A DNA stretch of 6,331 bases from Betaproteobacteria bacterium (GTDB lineage: Bacteria; Pseudomonadota; Gammaproteobacteria; Burkholderiales; Burkholderiaceae_C), in contig RFWA01000146.1 of assembly GCA_009922295.1 (NCBI GenBank), positions 1 through 6,331 on the forward strand, read 5' to 3'. This document shows, one piece after another, positions 1-6,331 of the stretch. Every line of letters starts with the position of its first letter. Positions within the stretch are counted from its first letter, which is position 1. A program made the position numbers and the translations under genes. The notes beneath the pieces are model-generated. The model searched no databases. It worked only from the letters and a program-made list of their open reading frames with translations, and was not told the origin of the DNA.

Positions 1-2
1 AA

Positions 3-1007
3 AAAATCCAGGCCGTGGTGGAACTGGCGCCAGCTGATCTGGTGCAGCTCAAAACCATCGATCTGGTTCAGGGCCTGGCCATCGCCGGCCCCTTGCGCGC
101 CGCCAATACGGCCTTTGTCAAGGCCCGGGTGGCCGGTGAGCTCCAGGGTTTGACTTTGCGTGAAGGCGACCGGGTCACGGCCAGTCAAGTGGTGGCCCGC
201 ATTGAGGCCACCGAATCGCAAGCGCGGGTACGCCAGGCGCAGCAGCAGGCCGAAGCCGCGCGCGCTCAGGTGGACATTGCCCGGCGCAGCTTCGAGAACA
301 ACCGCTCTTTGGTGGACCAGGGCTTTATCTCCAAGACAGCATTGGACACCTCACAGGCCAGCCTCACTGCCGCTGAGGCCAGCTACCGGGCCGCCGTGGC
401 CGGGGCCGACCTGGCCGCCAAATCGCTCGATGACACCGTGCTGCGCGCACCGATGGCGGGCTTGGTGGCGCAGCGGCTGGCGCAACCTGGAGAGCGGGTG
501 GCGATTGACGCCCGTATTCTGGAAATTGTGGACCTGAGCCGGCTCGAGCTGGAGGCCAGCATCAGCCCAGCCGATTCGCTGCTGGTCAAGACCGGGCAGG
601 TCGCTCGACTGAGTATTGAAGGCGCCACAGCGCCGTTGACCGCCAAGGTGGTGCGTGTCAACCCCAGCGCGCTCTCCGGCAGCCGGGCCGTGCTGGCCTA
701 CCTCGCGGTACAGCCCAACGCCGGTCTGCGCCAGGGCCTGTTTGCCCAGGGCACATTGACCACCGGCAGCCTGAGCCTGCCAGCTGTGCCTCTGAGCGCC
801 GTGCGCACCGACAAGCCCCTGCCCTATGTGCAGTTGATCCAGGACGGGGCTGTGCTTCACCAAACCGTGGAGTTGGGTGCCCGTGGCGAACGCGACGGCC
901 AAAACCTGATTGCCATCAAGGGCTTGGCCGAGAACGCACTGCTGCTGTCGGGCAGCGTGGGCAGCCTGCGCGTGGGCACCCGGGTCAAACTGCCGCAGGG
1001 TCAATAA
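3..1007 (+). CDS. RND efflux pump periplasmic adaptor (membrane fusion protein), 5' truncated by the window edge
   Basis: This is the adaptor subunit of a tripartite RND exporter. It sits in the periplasm and bridges the inner-membrane permease and an outer-membrane channel. The reading frame is open to the left edge, so the true start, and any signal peptide or lipobox, lies upstream. GTG codons at 15 and 18 are internal valines, not starts. Domains follow the MFP order: a first lipoyl half with GELQGLTLREGDRV (about 105-205), an Ala/Gln-rich alpha-helical hairpin (about 210-430) containing VDQGFISKTALD, a second lipoyl half with LRAPMAGLVAQRLAQPGERV (441-500), a beta-barrel (about 530-760) and a membrane-proximal domain to the end. 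Only 3 nt separate its stop from the permease ATG, which supports co-transcription and a shared complex. The substrate cannot be read from the sequence. The family is secure; the exact subfamily is not. Confidence 0.93.
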   Translation, partial: KIQAVVELAPADLVQLKTIDLVQGLAIAGPLRAANTAFVKARVAGELQGLTLREGDRVTASQVVARIEATESQARVRQAQQQAEAARAQVDIARRSFENNRSLVDQGFISKTALDTSQASLTAAEASYRAAVAGADLAAKSLDDTVLRAPMAGLVAQRLAQPGERVAIDARILEIVDLSRLELEASISPADSLLVKTGQVARLSIEGATAPLTAKVVRVNPSALSGSRAVLAYLAVQPNAGLRQGLFAQGTLTTGSLSLPAVPLSAVRTDKPLPYVQLIQDGAVLHQTVELGARGERDGQNLIAIKGLAENALLLSGSVGSLRVGTRVKLPQGQ

Positions 1008-1010
1008 ACC

Positions 1011-4000
1011 ATGTGGTTCACCCGCGTCAGTCTTAAAAACCCGGTCTTTGCCACCATGGTCATGCTGGCCCTGGTGGTGTTGGGCCTGTTCTCGCTGCAA
1101 CGGCTGCAAGTCGACCAGTTCCCCAACATCGACTTCCCCACCGTGGTGGTGATTGCGGACTACCCTGGCGCTGCGCCCGAGATTGTGGAGAGTGAGGTCT
1201 CGCGCAAGATCGAGGAGGGCGTCAACTCAATCGCCGGCATCAGCGCCCTGACCTCGCGCAGCTACGAGGGCCAGTCGGTCGTGGTGATCGAGTTCAACCT
1301 GAACATCGACGGCCGCAAGGCCGCCGACGACGTGCGCGAAAAAGTGGCCTCCATCAAGCCCAACCTGCGCGCCGAGGTCAAAGAGCCACGGGTGCTGCGC
1401 TTTGACCCATCGGCCCGCGCCATCTGGTCGGTGGCGGTGCTGGCAGACCCGGCCGCTGCCAAGGGCCGGGTGCCGAGCGCGGTGGAACTCAGCAATTGGG
1501 CCGAACAAACCCTGAAAAAACGCTTCGAAAACGTGCGCGGCGTGGGCTCGGTCACCTTGGTAGGCGCCACCCGGCGCGAGATCAACCTGTACCTGAACCC
1601 GCAGGCGCTGGAGAGCTATGGCATTTCGCCGGACCAGGTGGTGACCGCGGTGCGCAACGAGAACCAGGACCTGCCCCTGGGCGCCATCCGCTCGCTAGAG
1701 CAGGAGCGCGTGATCCAGATCGCTGGCCGGCTTCAGCGCCCCGAGGACTTCGGCCGAATCATCGTGGCGCGCAAAGGCGGCGCCCCGGTACGGCTGGAGC
1801 AGCTGGCCCGGGTCAGCGACGACGCGCAGGAAGCCGAGAGCCTGGCGCTTTACAACGGCCAACGCACGCTGTTGCTCAACGTGCAGAAGTCGCAGGACGA
1901 AAACACCATCGCCGTGGTCGATGGCCTGGTCAAGACCATGGCCGCCATGAAAGAACAGCTGCCGCCCGGCGTGCGGTTGGAGCAGATCACTGACGGCTCG
2001 CGCCAGATCCGCGTGTCTGTCGACAACGTGCGCCGCACCCTGATCGAAGGTGCGGTACTGACGGTGCTGATCGTGTTCCTGTTCCTGAACTCCTGGCGCT
2101 CCACGGTGATCACCGGGCTGACACTGCCCATCGCCCTGATCGGCTCCTTTTTGTTCATGTACATGGCCGGCTTCACCATCAACATGATCACCCTGATGGC
2201 GCTGAGCCTGTGCGTGGGCCTGCTGATTGACGACGCGATTGTGGTGCGGGAGAACATTGTTCGTCATGTGCAAATGGGCAAGAGCGCCTACCAGGCCTCG
2301 CTGGACGGCACGCAGGAGATTGGTCTGGCTGTGCTGGCCACCACACTGTCCATCGTGGCAGTGTTTTTGCCGATTGGCTTCATGGGCGGCATCATTGGCA
2401 AGTTTTTCCATGAGTTCGGCATCACCATCGTGGCCGCTGTGCTGATTTCGATGTTTGTCAGCTTCACCTTGGACCCCATGCTGTCGAGCATCTGGCACGA
2501 CCCGAGCATCGAGGCCCATGGCGCCGCAGCTGGCGGGGCACCGCGTCGCCGCACGCTGTATGACAAGACCATAGGCCGTGTCACCGGCTGGTTTGACCGC
2601 GCCACCGAGGGCCTGGCCGACGCCTACCAGGGGGTGCTGCGGCGGGCGCTGGGTCACAAGATACTGACGCTGGCGCTGGCGCTGGCTATTTTTGTGGGTA
2701 GCGTCTTCATGGTGCCGCTGGTGGGCACAGAATTTGTACCCAAATCAGATTTCTCCGAGACCACGCTGAGTTTTTACACGCCAGCGGGCTCCTCGCTGGA
2801 GGTGACCGAGGGCCGGGCACGCCAGGTTGAGGCCGTGATTCGCGCTTTCCCCGAAGTCCGTTACACCTTGACCACCATCAACACCGGCACCGCGCAAGGC
2901 AAGATGTACGCCAGCATCTATGTGCGACTGGTTGACCGCAAGGACCGCAAGCTTGGTGTGGAGGAGATGTCGACCCAGTTGCGTGAGCGGCTGCGCCGGG
3001 TGCCCGGCATCACCGTCACCCATGTCGGGCTGACCGATTCGGTCGGCGGGCAAAAGCAGTTGTCCTTTTCGATCCAGGGCCCCGACACAGCCGAGCTGGA
3101 GCGGCTGTCGAAGCTGACGCTGGAGGGGGTGCGCAACATTCCGGGCCTGGTCGACCTCGACACCACGGCCAAACCCGGCAAACCGGCGCTCGACATCCAG
3201 ATCCGGCGCGACGTGGCGTCTGACCTGGGCCTGAGCGTGGCGCAGATCGGCAGCGCGCTGCGCACCCTGGTGGCTGGCCAGACCGTGGGCAACTGGCGCG
3301 CGCCGGACGACCAGACCTATGACGTGAATGTGCGTCTGGCGCCGTCAGCGCGCAACAGCCCGCAGGATATGGAACAACTGCCCTTCAACATCGGCACCCA
3401 GGCTGACGGCAGCGCCCGCATTGTGCGGCTGGGGCAGGTGGCACAGGTGCGTGACACCATCGGCCCCAACCAGATCAACCGACGCGACCTGAACCGTGAG
3501 GTCGCCCTCAGCGCCAATGTGTCGGGCCGCTCCAGCGGCGAGGCGTCAGCGGACATCAAAAAAGTCATGGACGGCATCGCCTTGCCGCCGGGCTACAACT
3601 TCCGCTTTGGCGGTGCCACCAAGGACATGGCCGAGGCCTTCAGTTACGCCATCTCGGCACTGGCCCTGGCCGTGATTTTTATCTACATGATCCTGGCCAG
3701 CCAGTTCAAGAGCTTTTTGCAGCCGCTAGCGCTGATGACCGCGCTGCCGCTGACGCTGATCGGCGTGGTGCTGGCGCTGATGATGTTCAACTCCGCGCTG
3801 TCGATGTTCTCGGTCATCGGTGTCATCATGCTGATGGGTCTGGTGACCAAGAACGCCATATTGCTGGTGGACTTTGCGATCCGCGCCCGCGAAGACGGCA
3901 TGGAGCGCAGCGAAGCCCTGCTGCTGGCGGCCAAAGTGCGGCTGCGCCCGATCCTGATGACCACGCTGGCGATGATCTTTGGCATGGTGCCCCTGGCCTT

Positions 4001-4187
4001 TGCGCTGACCGAGGGCTCCGAAATGCGCGCGCCGATGGGCCAGGCCGTGATCGGCGGCGTCATCACCTCGTCACTGTTGACGCTGGTGGTGGTACCAGTG
4101 GTCTACTGTTACATGGATGATCTGGGGCAATGGCTGCGCCGGCGCTGGCAAGCAGCCGCTCCTGCTGACGCAGGCAGTGGCGGCTAA
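1011..4187 (+). CDS. Efflux RND transporter permease subunit (HAE-1/AcrB-like)
   Basis: This is an inner-membrane proton/substrate antiporter of 1058 residues, close to the usual 1030-1050 for the HAE-1 family. It shows the duplicated layout: TM1 (about 13-30), a large periplasmic loop, TM2-TM6 (about 344-490), TM7 (about 549-570), a second large periplasmic loop, and TM8-TM12 (about 879-1034). The TM4 motif GLLIDDAIVVREN carries D407 and D408 at the same numbers as in AcrB. TM10 has GLVTKNAILLVDF with K947 (AcrB K940). TM11 has RLRPILMT with R977 and T984 (AcrB R971 and T978). The proton relay is therefore complete. R413 in TM4, where AcrB has valine, marks a different subgroup from AcrB. 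ATG 1011 is 3 nt after the adaptor stop, with a weak AGGG at 997-1000, so translational coupling is likely. The linker between the halves (about 497-535) is Ala/Gly/Arg-rich. The transported compounds are unknown: drugs, solvents, fatty acids or lipids are all possible. No regulator gene lies in the window. Confidence 0.97.
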   Translation: MWFTRVSLKNPVFATMVMLALVVLGLFSLQRLQVDQFPNIDFPTVVVIADYPGAAPEIVESEVSRKIEEGVNSIAGISALTSRSYEGQSVVVIEFNLNIDGRKAADDVREKVASIKPNLRAEVKEPRVLRFDPSARAIWSVAVLADPAAAKGRVPSAVELSNWAEQTLKKRFENVRGVGSVTLVGATRREINLYLNPQALESYGISPDQVVTAVRNENQDLPLGAIRSLEQERVIQIAGRLQRPEDFGRIIVARKGGAPVRLEQLARVSDDAQEAESLALYNGQRTLLLNVQKSQDENTIAVVDGLVKTMAAMKEQLPPGVRLEQITDGSRQIRVSVDNVRRTLIEGAVLTVLIVFLFLNSWRSTVITGLTLPIALIGSFLFMYMAGFTINMITLMALSLCVGLLIDDAIVVRENIVRHVQMGKSAYQASLDGTQEIGLAVLATTLSIVAVFLPIGFMGGIIGKFFHEFGITIVAAVLISMFVSFTLDPMLSSIWHDPSIEAHGAAAGGAPRRRTLYDKTIGRVTGWFDRATEGLADAYQGVLRRALGHKILTLALALAIFVGSVFMVPLVGTEFVPKSDFSETTLSFYTPAGSSLEVTEGRARQVEAVIRAFPEVRYTLTTINTGTAQGKMYASIYVRLVDRKDRKLGVEEMSTQLRERLRRVPGITVTHVGLTDSVGGQKQLSFSIQGPDTAELERLSKLTLEGVRNIPGLVDLDTTAKPGKPALDIQIRRDVASDLGLSVAQIGSALRTLVAGQTVGNWRAPDDQTYDVNVRLAPSARNSPQDMEQLPFNIGTQADGSARIVRLGQVAQVRDTIGPNQINRRDLNREVALSANVSGRSSGEASADIKKVMDGIALPPGYNFRFGGATKDMAEAFSYAISALALAVIFIYMILASQFKSFLQPLALMTALPLTLIGVVLALMMFNSALSMFSVIGVIMLMGLVTKNAILLVDFAIRAREDGMERSEALLLAAKVRLRPILMTTLAMIFGMVPLAFALTEGSEMRAPMGQAVIGGVITSSLLTLVVVPVVYCYMDDLGQWLRRRWQAAAPADAGSGG
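4151..4185 (+). other. Strong RNA hairpin at the 3' end of the permease gene
   Basis: The last permease codons can fold into a long stem-loop. The inner stem CCTGC (4161-4165) pairs with GCAGG (4170-4174) around a TGAC loop. After a single bulged C at 4175, 4155-4160 pairs with 4176-4181 (one G-U pair). After one A-G mismatch, AGC (4151-4153) pairs with GCT (4183-4185). That gives 14 base pairs in all. It is followed by A-rich DNA (AAAATCAAAAAAT), not a T run, so it is not a standard intrinsic terminator on the + strand. On the - strand the T-rich stretch lies before the stem, so it is not one there either. It may protect or pause the mRNA between the permease and the next gene, or it may only reflect GC-rich coding sequence. 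Confidence 0.45.
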
Positions 4188-4216
4188 AATCAAAAAATCG
4201 GCTCACCGCACCCCCT

Positions 4217-4220
4217 GGAG
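4217..4220 (+). promoter_or_regulatory. Ribosome binding site (GGAG) that fixes the methyltransferase-like start
   Basis: GGAG lies 7 nt before ATG 4228. This supports that start over the longer in-frame ATG at 4117, which would overlap the permease gene by 71 nt and add 37 residues with no family resemblance. Confidence 0.75.
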
Positions 4221-4227
4221 TACCTGG

Positions 4228-4881
4228 ATGGATTTGGAACAAGCGCGCTTCAACATGATCGAACAGCAGATCCGTCCCTGGGACGTGGCTGACGCGGCGG
4301 TGCTGCATCTGCTGGCGGTGGTGCGGCGTGAAGACTTCGTGCCGCTGGCGCATAAGGCGCTGGCCTTTGTCGACATGGAAATTCCGCTCGGACACGGACA
4401 GTGCATGCTGGCCCCCCGCGTGGAGGCCCGCATGCTGCAGGATGCGGCAGTACAAAAACACGAGAAAGTGCTGGAGATCGGCACGGGCTCCGGCTTCATG
4501 ACCGCGCTGCTGGCGCACCGGGCGCAGCGCGTGCTGACCCTGGAGCTCAAACCCGAATTGGCTCAGATGGCACGGACGAAATTGCAAAAAAACGGGATCC
4601 ATAACGCCGAGGTGCGCGTGGCCAATGGCGCACTAGGTGCAGCCGACGATGGTCCCTTTGACGTCATCATGCTGAGCGGCTCGGTGGCCGAGGTACCCCC
4701 TGCATTGCTGGCCCAGCTGCGCGTTGGCGGCCGGTTGATCGCCATCGTGGGCGAGGAACCCGTGATGCGGGCGACCTTGGTGACCCGCACGGGTGAAGCC
4801 GACTACCTGACGCGCCAGCCTTGGGATACAGTGGCGCCTCGCTTACTCAAGTTTCCCGAGCCGTCTCATTTTCATTTCTGA
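4228..4881 (+). CDS. Protein-L-isoaspartate O-methyltransferase-like SAM-dependent enzyme (divergent substrate site)
   Basis: This is a predicted cytoplasmic class I methyltransferase of 217 residues, close to E. coli Pcm (208). The N-terminal part MIEQQIRPWDVAD, then VVRREDFVP (31-39) and GHGQCMLAP (55-63), follows the PIMT family layout. SAM-binding motif I is VLEIGTGSGFMTALLA (81-96), almost the same as in Pcm, with the motif II acid at E106 in LTLELKPE. True Pcm repairs isoaspartyl residues by methylating them. Several of its active-site segments differ here: GQTIS becomes GQCML (S to L at 61), the GDG loop becomes ANG (132-134), and the segment after FD (TAAPPEIP in E. coli) becomes SGSVAEVP. 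I therefore name the family but not the activity, and give no pcm symbol. It lies 40 nt after the permease stop and 24 nt before the rhodanese gene, probably in one transcript with the latter. As I recall, enzymes of this variant type also lie next to tolC-like genes in alphaproteobacteria. Confidence 0.9.
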   Translation: MDLEQARFNMIEQQIRPWDVADAAVLHLLAVVRREDFVPLAHKALAFVDMEIPLGHGQCMLAPRVEARMLQDAAVQKHEKVLEIGTGSGFMTALLAHRAQRVLTLELKPELAQMARTKLQKNGIHNAEVRVANGALGAADDGPFDVIMLSGSVAEVPPALLAQLRVGGRLIAIVGEEPVMRATLVTRTGEADYLTRQPWDTVAPRLLKFPEPSHFHF

Positions 4882-4905
4882 GCCCTGACCCACGTTGACC
4901 CCAGC

Positions 4906-5247
4906 ATGATTACCCAGATTCGACCCTCTGAACTCTCTTCCTGGCTAGCCAGTGCACGTCCACATGGCGAACCCGTGGTGCTGGATGTACGCGAGCCTTC
5001 AGAGCTGCGCACGGCCAGCGTGAGCGCCAAGGACTTCGCCCTGCTCACGATCCCGATGGGCACGGTGCCCGCCCGTTTGGCCGAACTTGACCCGGGTCAA
5101 CCGATCGCCTGCCTGTGCCACCATGGCAGTCGCAGCATGCAGGTTGCCAGTTTTTTACAAGCGCGGGGCTTTGATCACGTGGCGAATATCGCCGGCGGCA
5201 TTGATGCCTGGTCACTCGAGCTTGACGCCAGCGTACCGCGCTACTGA
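4906..5247 (+). CDS. Single-domain rhodanese-like sulfurtransferase
   Basis: This is a small cytoplasmic protein of 113 residues, the size of one rhodanese domain (GlpE is 108), with no signal peptide or membrane segment. The first conserved rhodanese element is VVLDVREPSEL (24-34), a CH2A-like motif. The active loop is CHHGSR (71-76), with C71 as the expected persulfide-forming cysteine. The six-residue loop is typical of sulfurtransferases rather than Cdc25-type phosphatases. The C-terminal element is NIAGGIDAW (94-102). Rhodaneses move sulfane sulfur between donors and thiophilic acceptors; the partner here is unknown. ATG 4906 is the only reasonable start, but no Shine-Dalgarno sequence is visible in the 24-nt gap after the methyltransferase-like stop. 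Both genes are in the same frame, so translation probably depends on coupling to the upstream gene. Family assignment is secure; physiological role is not. Confidence 0.93.
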   Translation: MITQIRPSELSSWLASARPHGEPVVLDVREPSELRTASVSAKDFALLTIPMGTVPARLAELDPGQPIACLCHHGSRSMQVASFLQARGFDHVANIAGGIDAWSLELDASVPRY

Positions 5248-5330
5248 GCCGCTCTCGCGTGTCGGTCGCTGATGACAGTCTTCGTTGAAGCCCCCTCTTG
5301 TCTTTATAGCCAGATTTCACCTATTCCATC

Positions 5331-5334
5331 AAGG
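5331..5334 (+). promoter_or_regulatory. Ribosome binding site of the TolC-family gene (AAGG)
   Basis: AAGG lies 7 nt before ATG 5342. Together with the signal peptide that begins directly at this ATG, it settles the start. The rest of the 94-nt gap after the rhodanese gene holds no convincing terminator hairpin and no well-spaced sigma-70 promoter. Confidence 0.7.
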
Positions 5335-5341
5335 TAAAACC

Positions 5342-6331
5342 ATGAACGCATTTCGTCTCTTGCCCCTGTCGATTGCCCTCGGCGCCGCGCTGTCCCTGCC
5401 GGCGCAGGCTCAAAGCCTGGTGGCGCTGTATGAGTCAGCCCGCGCCTTTGACGCCTCTTACCAATCGGTCAAGTCTCTGTACGACGCCACGCTGGCCAAG
5501 TCAGAGCAGGCGCGCGCCGGCCTGTTGCACACCATCGGCCTAAGTGCGAATGCATCGCTGAGCACCATTGACAATACCTTGGCCAAGACCAAACAAGGCT
5601 ACTACGACACCCAAAGCGCCACCCTCAGCGCCTCCAGGCCGCTCTACCGCCCCGTCAACCAGATCACCTTTGACCAAAGCCAACGGCAGATCGAGGTGGT
5701 CGAGCAGCAACTGCTGGCCGCCGAACAAGACCTGATTGTCAAAGTCAGCACCGCTTATTTTGATGTGCTGGCGGCGCAAGACAGCCTGACCTTTGTGCTG
5801 GCGCAAAAGACAGCTGTTGCGGAGCAGTTGGCGTCCGCCAAGCGGAATTTTGAAGTCGGCACCGCCACCATCACCGACACGCGCGAGGCACAAGCCCGCT
5901 TTGACCTGGTGATTGCCCAAGAAATTGCCGGTCGCAATGACCTGCAAGTCAAACAGCTGGCCCTGGACCAACTCGTGGGCAAGGCGAATACTGCGCCCCT
6001 GGCCGTGCGCCTGCCGCTGACCCTGCCGCCGGTGCAACCCGGCGAGATTGCGCCCTGGGTGCAAAAATCTGAGGAGCTGCACCCAGGCATCCAGCAATCC
6101 CGGTTGGCCCTCGATGTAGCGCAGATGGAAACCCGCAAGGCCCAGGCTGCATCTAAACCAACGCTGGATCTGACAGGTAATCTGAACGTGACGCAGAATG
6201 GCGAGTCATCCTCAGTGGCCAGCGCGTTTCGGACCACGACCGCCAGTGTCGGTCTGAGCTTTACCATGCCCTTGTTTTCGGGCTACGCCATTGAAAACCG
6301 GCTGAAGGAAACCCTGTCGCTGGAAGACAAA
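5342..6331 (+). CDS. TolC-family outer-membrane channel protein, 3' truncated by the window edge
   Basis: The frame is open from ATG 5342 to the last base: 330 codons of a family usually about 430-490 residues long. Residues 1-23 form a Sec signal peptide (basic R5, hydrophobic core, cleavage after LPAQA). TolC-type proteins trimerise into a beta-barrel in the outer membrane plus an alpha-helical tunnel in the periplasm. They serve as the exit duct for RND pumps and type I secretion systems. The first structural repeat spans about 24-215: ALYESARAFDASYQ, then the strand and turn at PLYRP (100-104), then long Gln/Ala-rich helices with AYFDVLAAQDSL and NFEVGTATITDTREAQARFD (169-188). The second repeat begins near W239 (SEELHPGIQQSRLALDVAQ) and reaches the second barrel strands at MPLFSG near the edge. 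Family motifs resemble the TolC/type I secretion branch more than the OprM/NodT lipoprotein branch; there is no lipobox cysteine. It could be the exit duct of the pump encoded upstream, but may equally serve several systems. Confidence 0.95.
   Translation, partial: MNAFRLLPLSIALGAALSLPAQAQSLVALYESARAFDASYQSVKSLYDATLAKSEQARAGLLHTIGLSANASLSTIDNTLAKTKQGYYDTQSATLSASRPLYRPVNQITFDQSQRQIEVVEQQLLAAEQDLIVKVSTAYFDVLAAQDSLTFVLAQKTAVAEQLASAKRNFEVGTATITDTREAQARFDLVIAQEIAGRNDLQVKQLALDQLVGKANTAPLAVRLPLTLPPVQPGEIAPWVQKSEELHPGIQQSRLALDVAQMETRKAQAASKPTLDLTGNLNVTQNGESSSVASAFRTTTASVGLSFTMPLFSGYAIENRLKETLSLEDK

Noticed and set aside
351..1109. Long - strand open frame (252 codons) opposite the adaptor gene
   Set aside because: It lies opposite a convincing adaptor gene, its translation is His/Gln/Gly-rich with no domain pattern, and such mirror frames are common in GC-rich coding DNA.
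1695..2657. - strand open frame of 320 codons opposite the permease
   Set aside because: It is a shadow of the permease frame. The product is rich in His, Gln and Asp and resembles no family, and no ribosome binding site or gap in the real genes supports it.
2666..2687. Short repeat of GCTGGC units
   Set aside because: It encodes the Leu-Ala run of TM7 (LALALA). It is ordinary codon repetition in a membrane helix, not a separate element.
4165..4190. Possible sigma-70 promoter with -10 TAAAAT (4185-4190) before the methyltransferase-like gene
   Set aside because: The best -35 candidate, CTGACG (4165-4170), leaves a spacer of only 14 nt, and at 16-18 nt there is no good match. The -10 also overlaps the permease stop and hairpin.
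4117..4227. Longer start for the methyltransferase-like gene at ATG 4117
   Set aside because: It would overlap the permease by 71 nt and add 37 residues unlike the family. ATG 4228 has GGAG at the right distance, and the family similarity begins right there.
5248..5341. Promoter or terminator in the gap before the TolC-family gene
   Set aside because: TTGAAG (5285-5290) and TATAGC (5305-5310) are only 14 nt apart, and ATGACA (5272-5277) has no -10 at the proper distance. The one small hairpin, CTTC-GTT-GAAG (5280-5290), is short and has no T run. A promoter may exist but cannot be shown.
5540..6267. - strand open frames opposite the TolC-family gene
   Set aside because: The + strand frame has a signal peptide, a ribosome binding site and clear TolC motifs. 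The antisense frames have none of these.

Overview
The window is GC-rich, coding-dense DNA in which all supported genes lie on the + strand. From start to end it holds: the 3' part of an RND-pump periplasmic adaptor gene (3-1007), a complete inner-membrane RND (HAE-1 type) permease gene (1011-4187), a gene for a protein-L-isoaspartate O-methyltransferase-like enzyme (4228-4881), a small single-domain rhodanese gene (4906-5247), and the 5' 330 codons of a TolC-family outer-membrane channel gene (from 5342, running off the end). The protein types, the codon use and the order methyltransferase-rhodanese-TolC suggest a betaproteobacterium of the order Burkholderiales, perhaps Comamonadaceae (Rhodoferax/Polaromonas/Acidovorax-like). 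That placement is an inference from memory of similar proteins, not a search result.

Adaptor and permease are separated by 3 bases and should form one transcription unit. The permease keeps the proton-relay residues of the AcrB family (D407, D408, K947, R977 and T984 in its own numbering), so it looks functional. Its last codons form a strong 35-nt RNA hairpin that is not followed by a U tract. The methyltransferase-like gene starts 40 nt after the permease stop with a good ribosome binding site. The rhodanese follows 24 nt later without a clear Shine-Dalgarno sequence. A 94-nt gap then leads to the TolC-family gene, which has a good ribosome binding site and a clear signal peptide.

Functionally, adaptor, permease and a TolC-type channel are the three parts of a tripartite efflux pump spanning the cell envelope. 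In this window the channel gene is separated from the other two by two small cytoplasmic-enzyme genes. The most unusual feature is the methyltransferase-like protein. It has an intact S-adenosylmethionine loop, but the motifs that hold the isoaspartyl substrate in true Pcm enzymes are replaced, so its real substrate is uncertain. I found no mobile element, CRISPR array, RNA gene or clearly novel system. Most of the window is ordinary chromosomal sequence.
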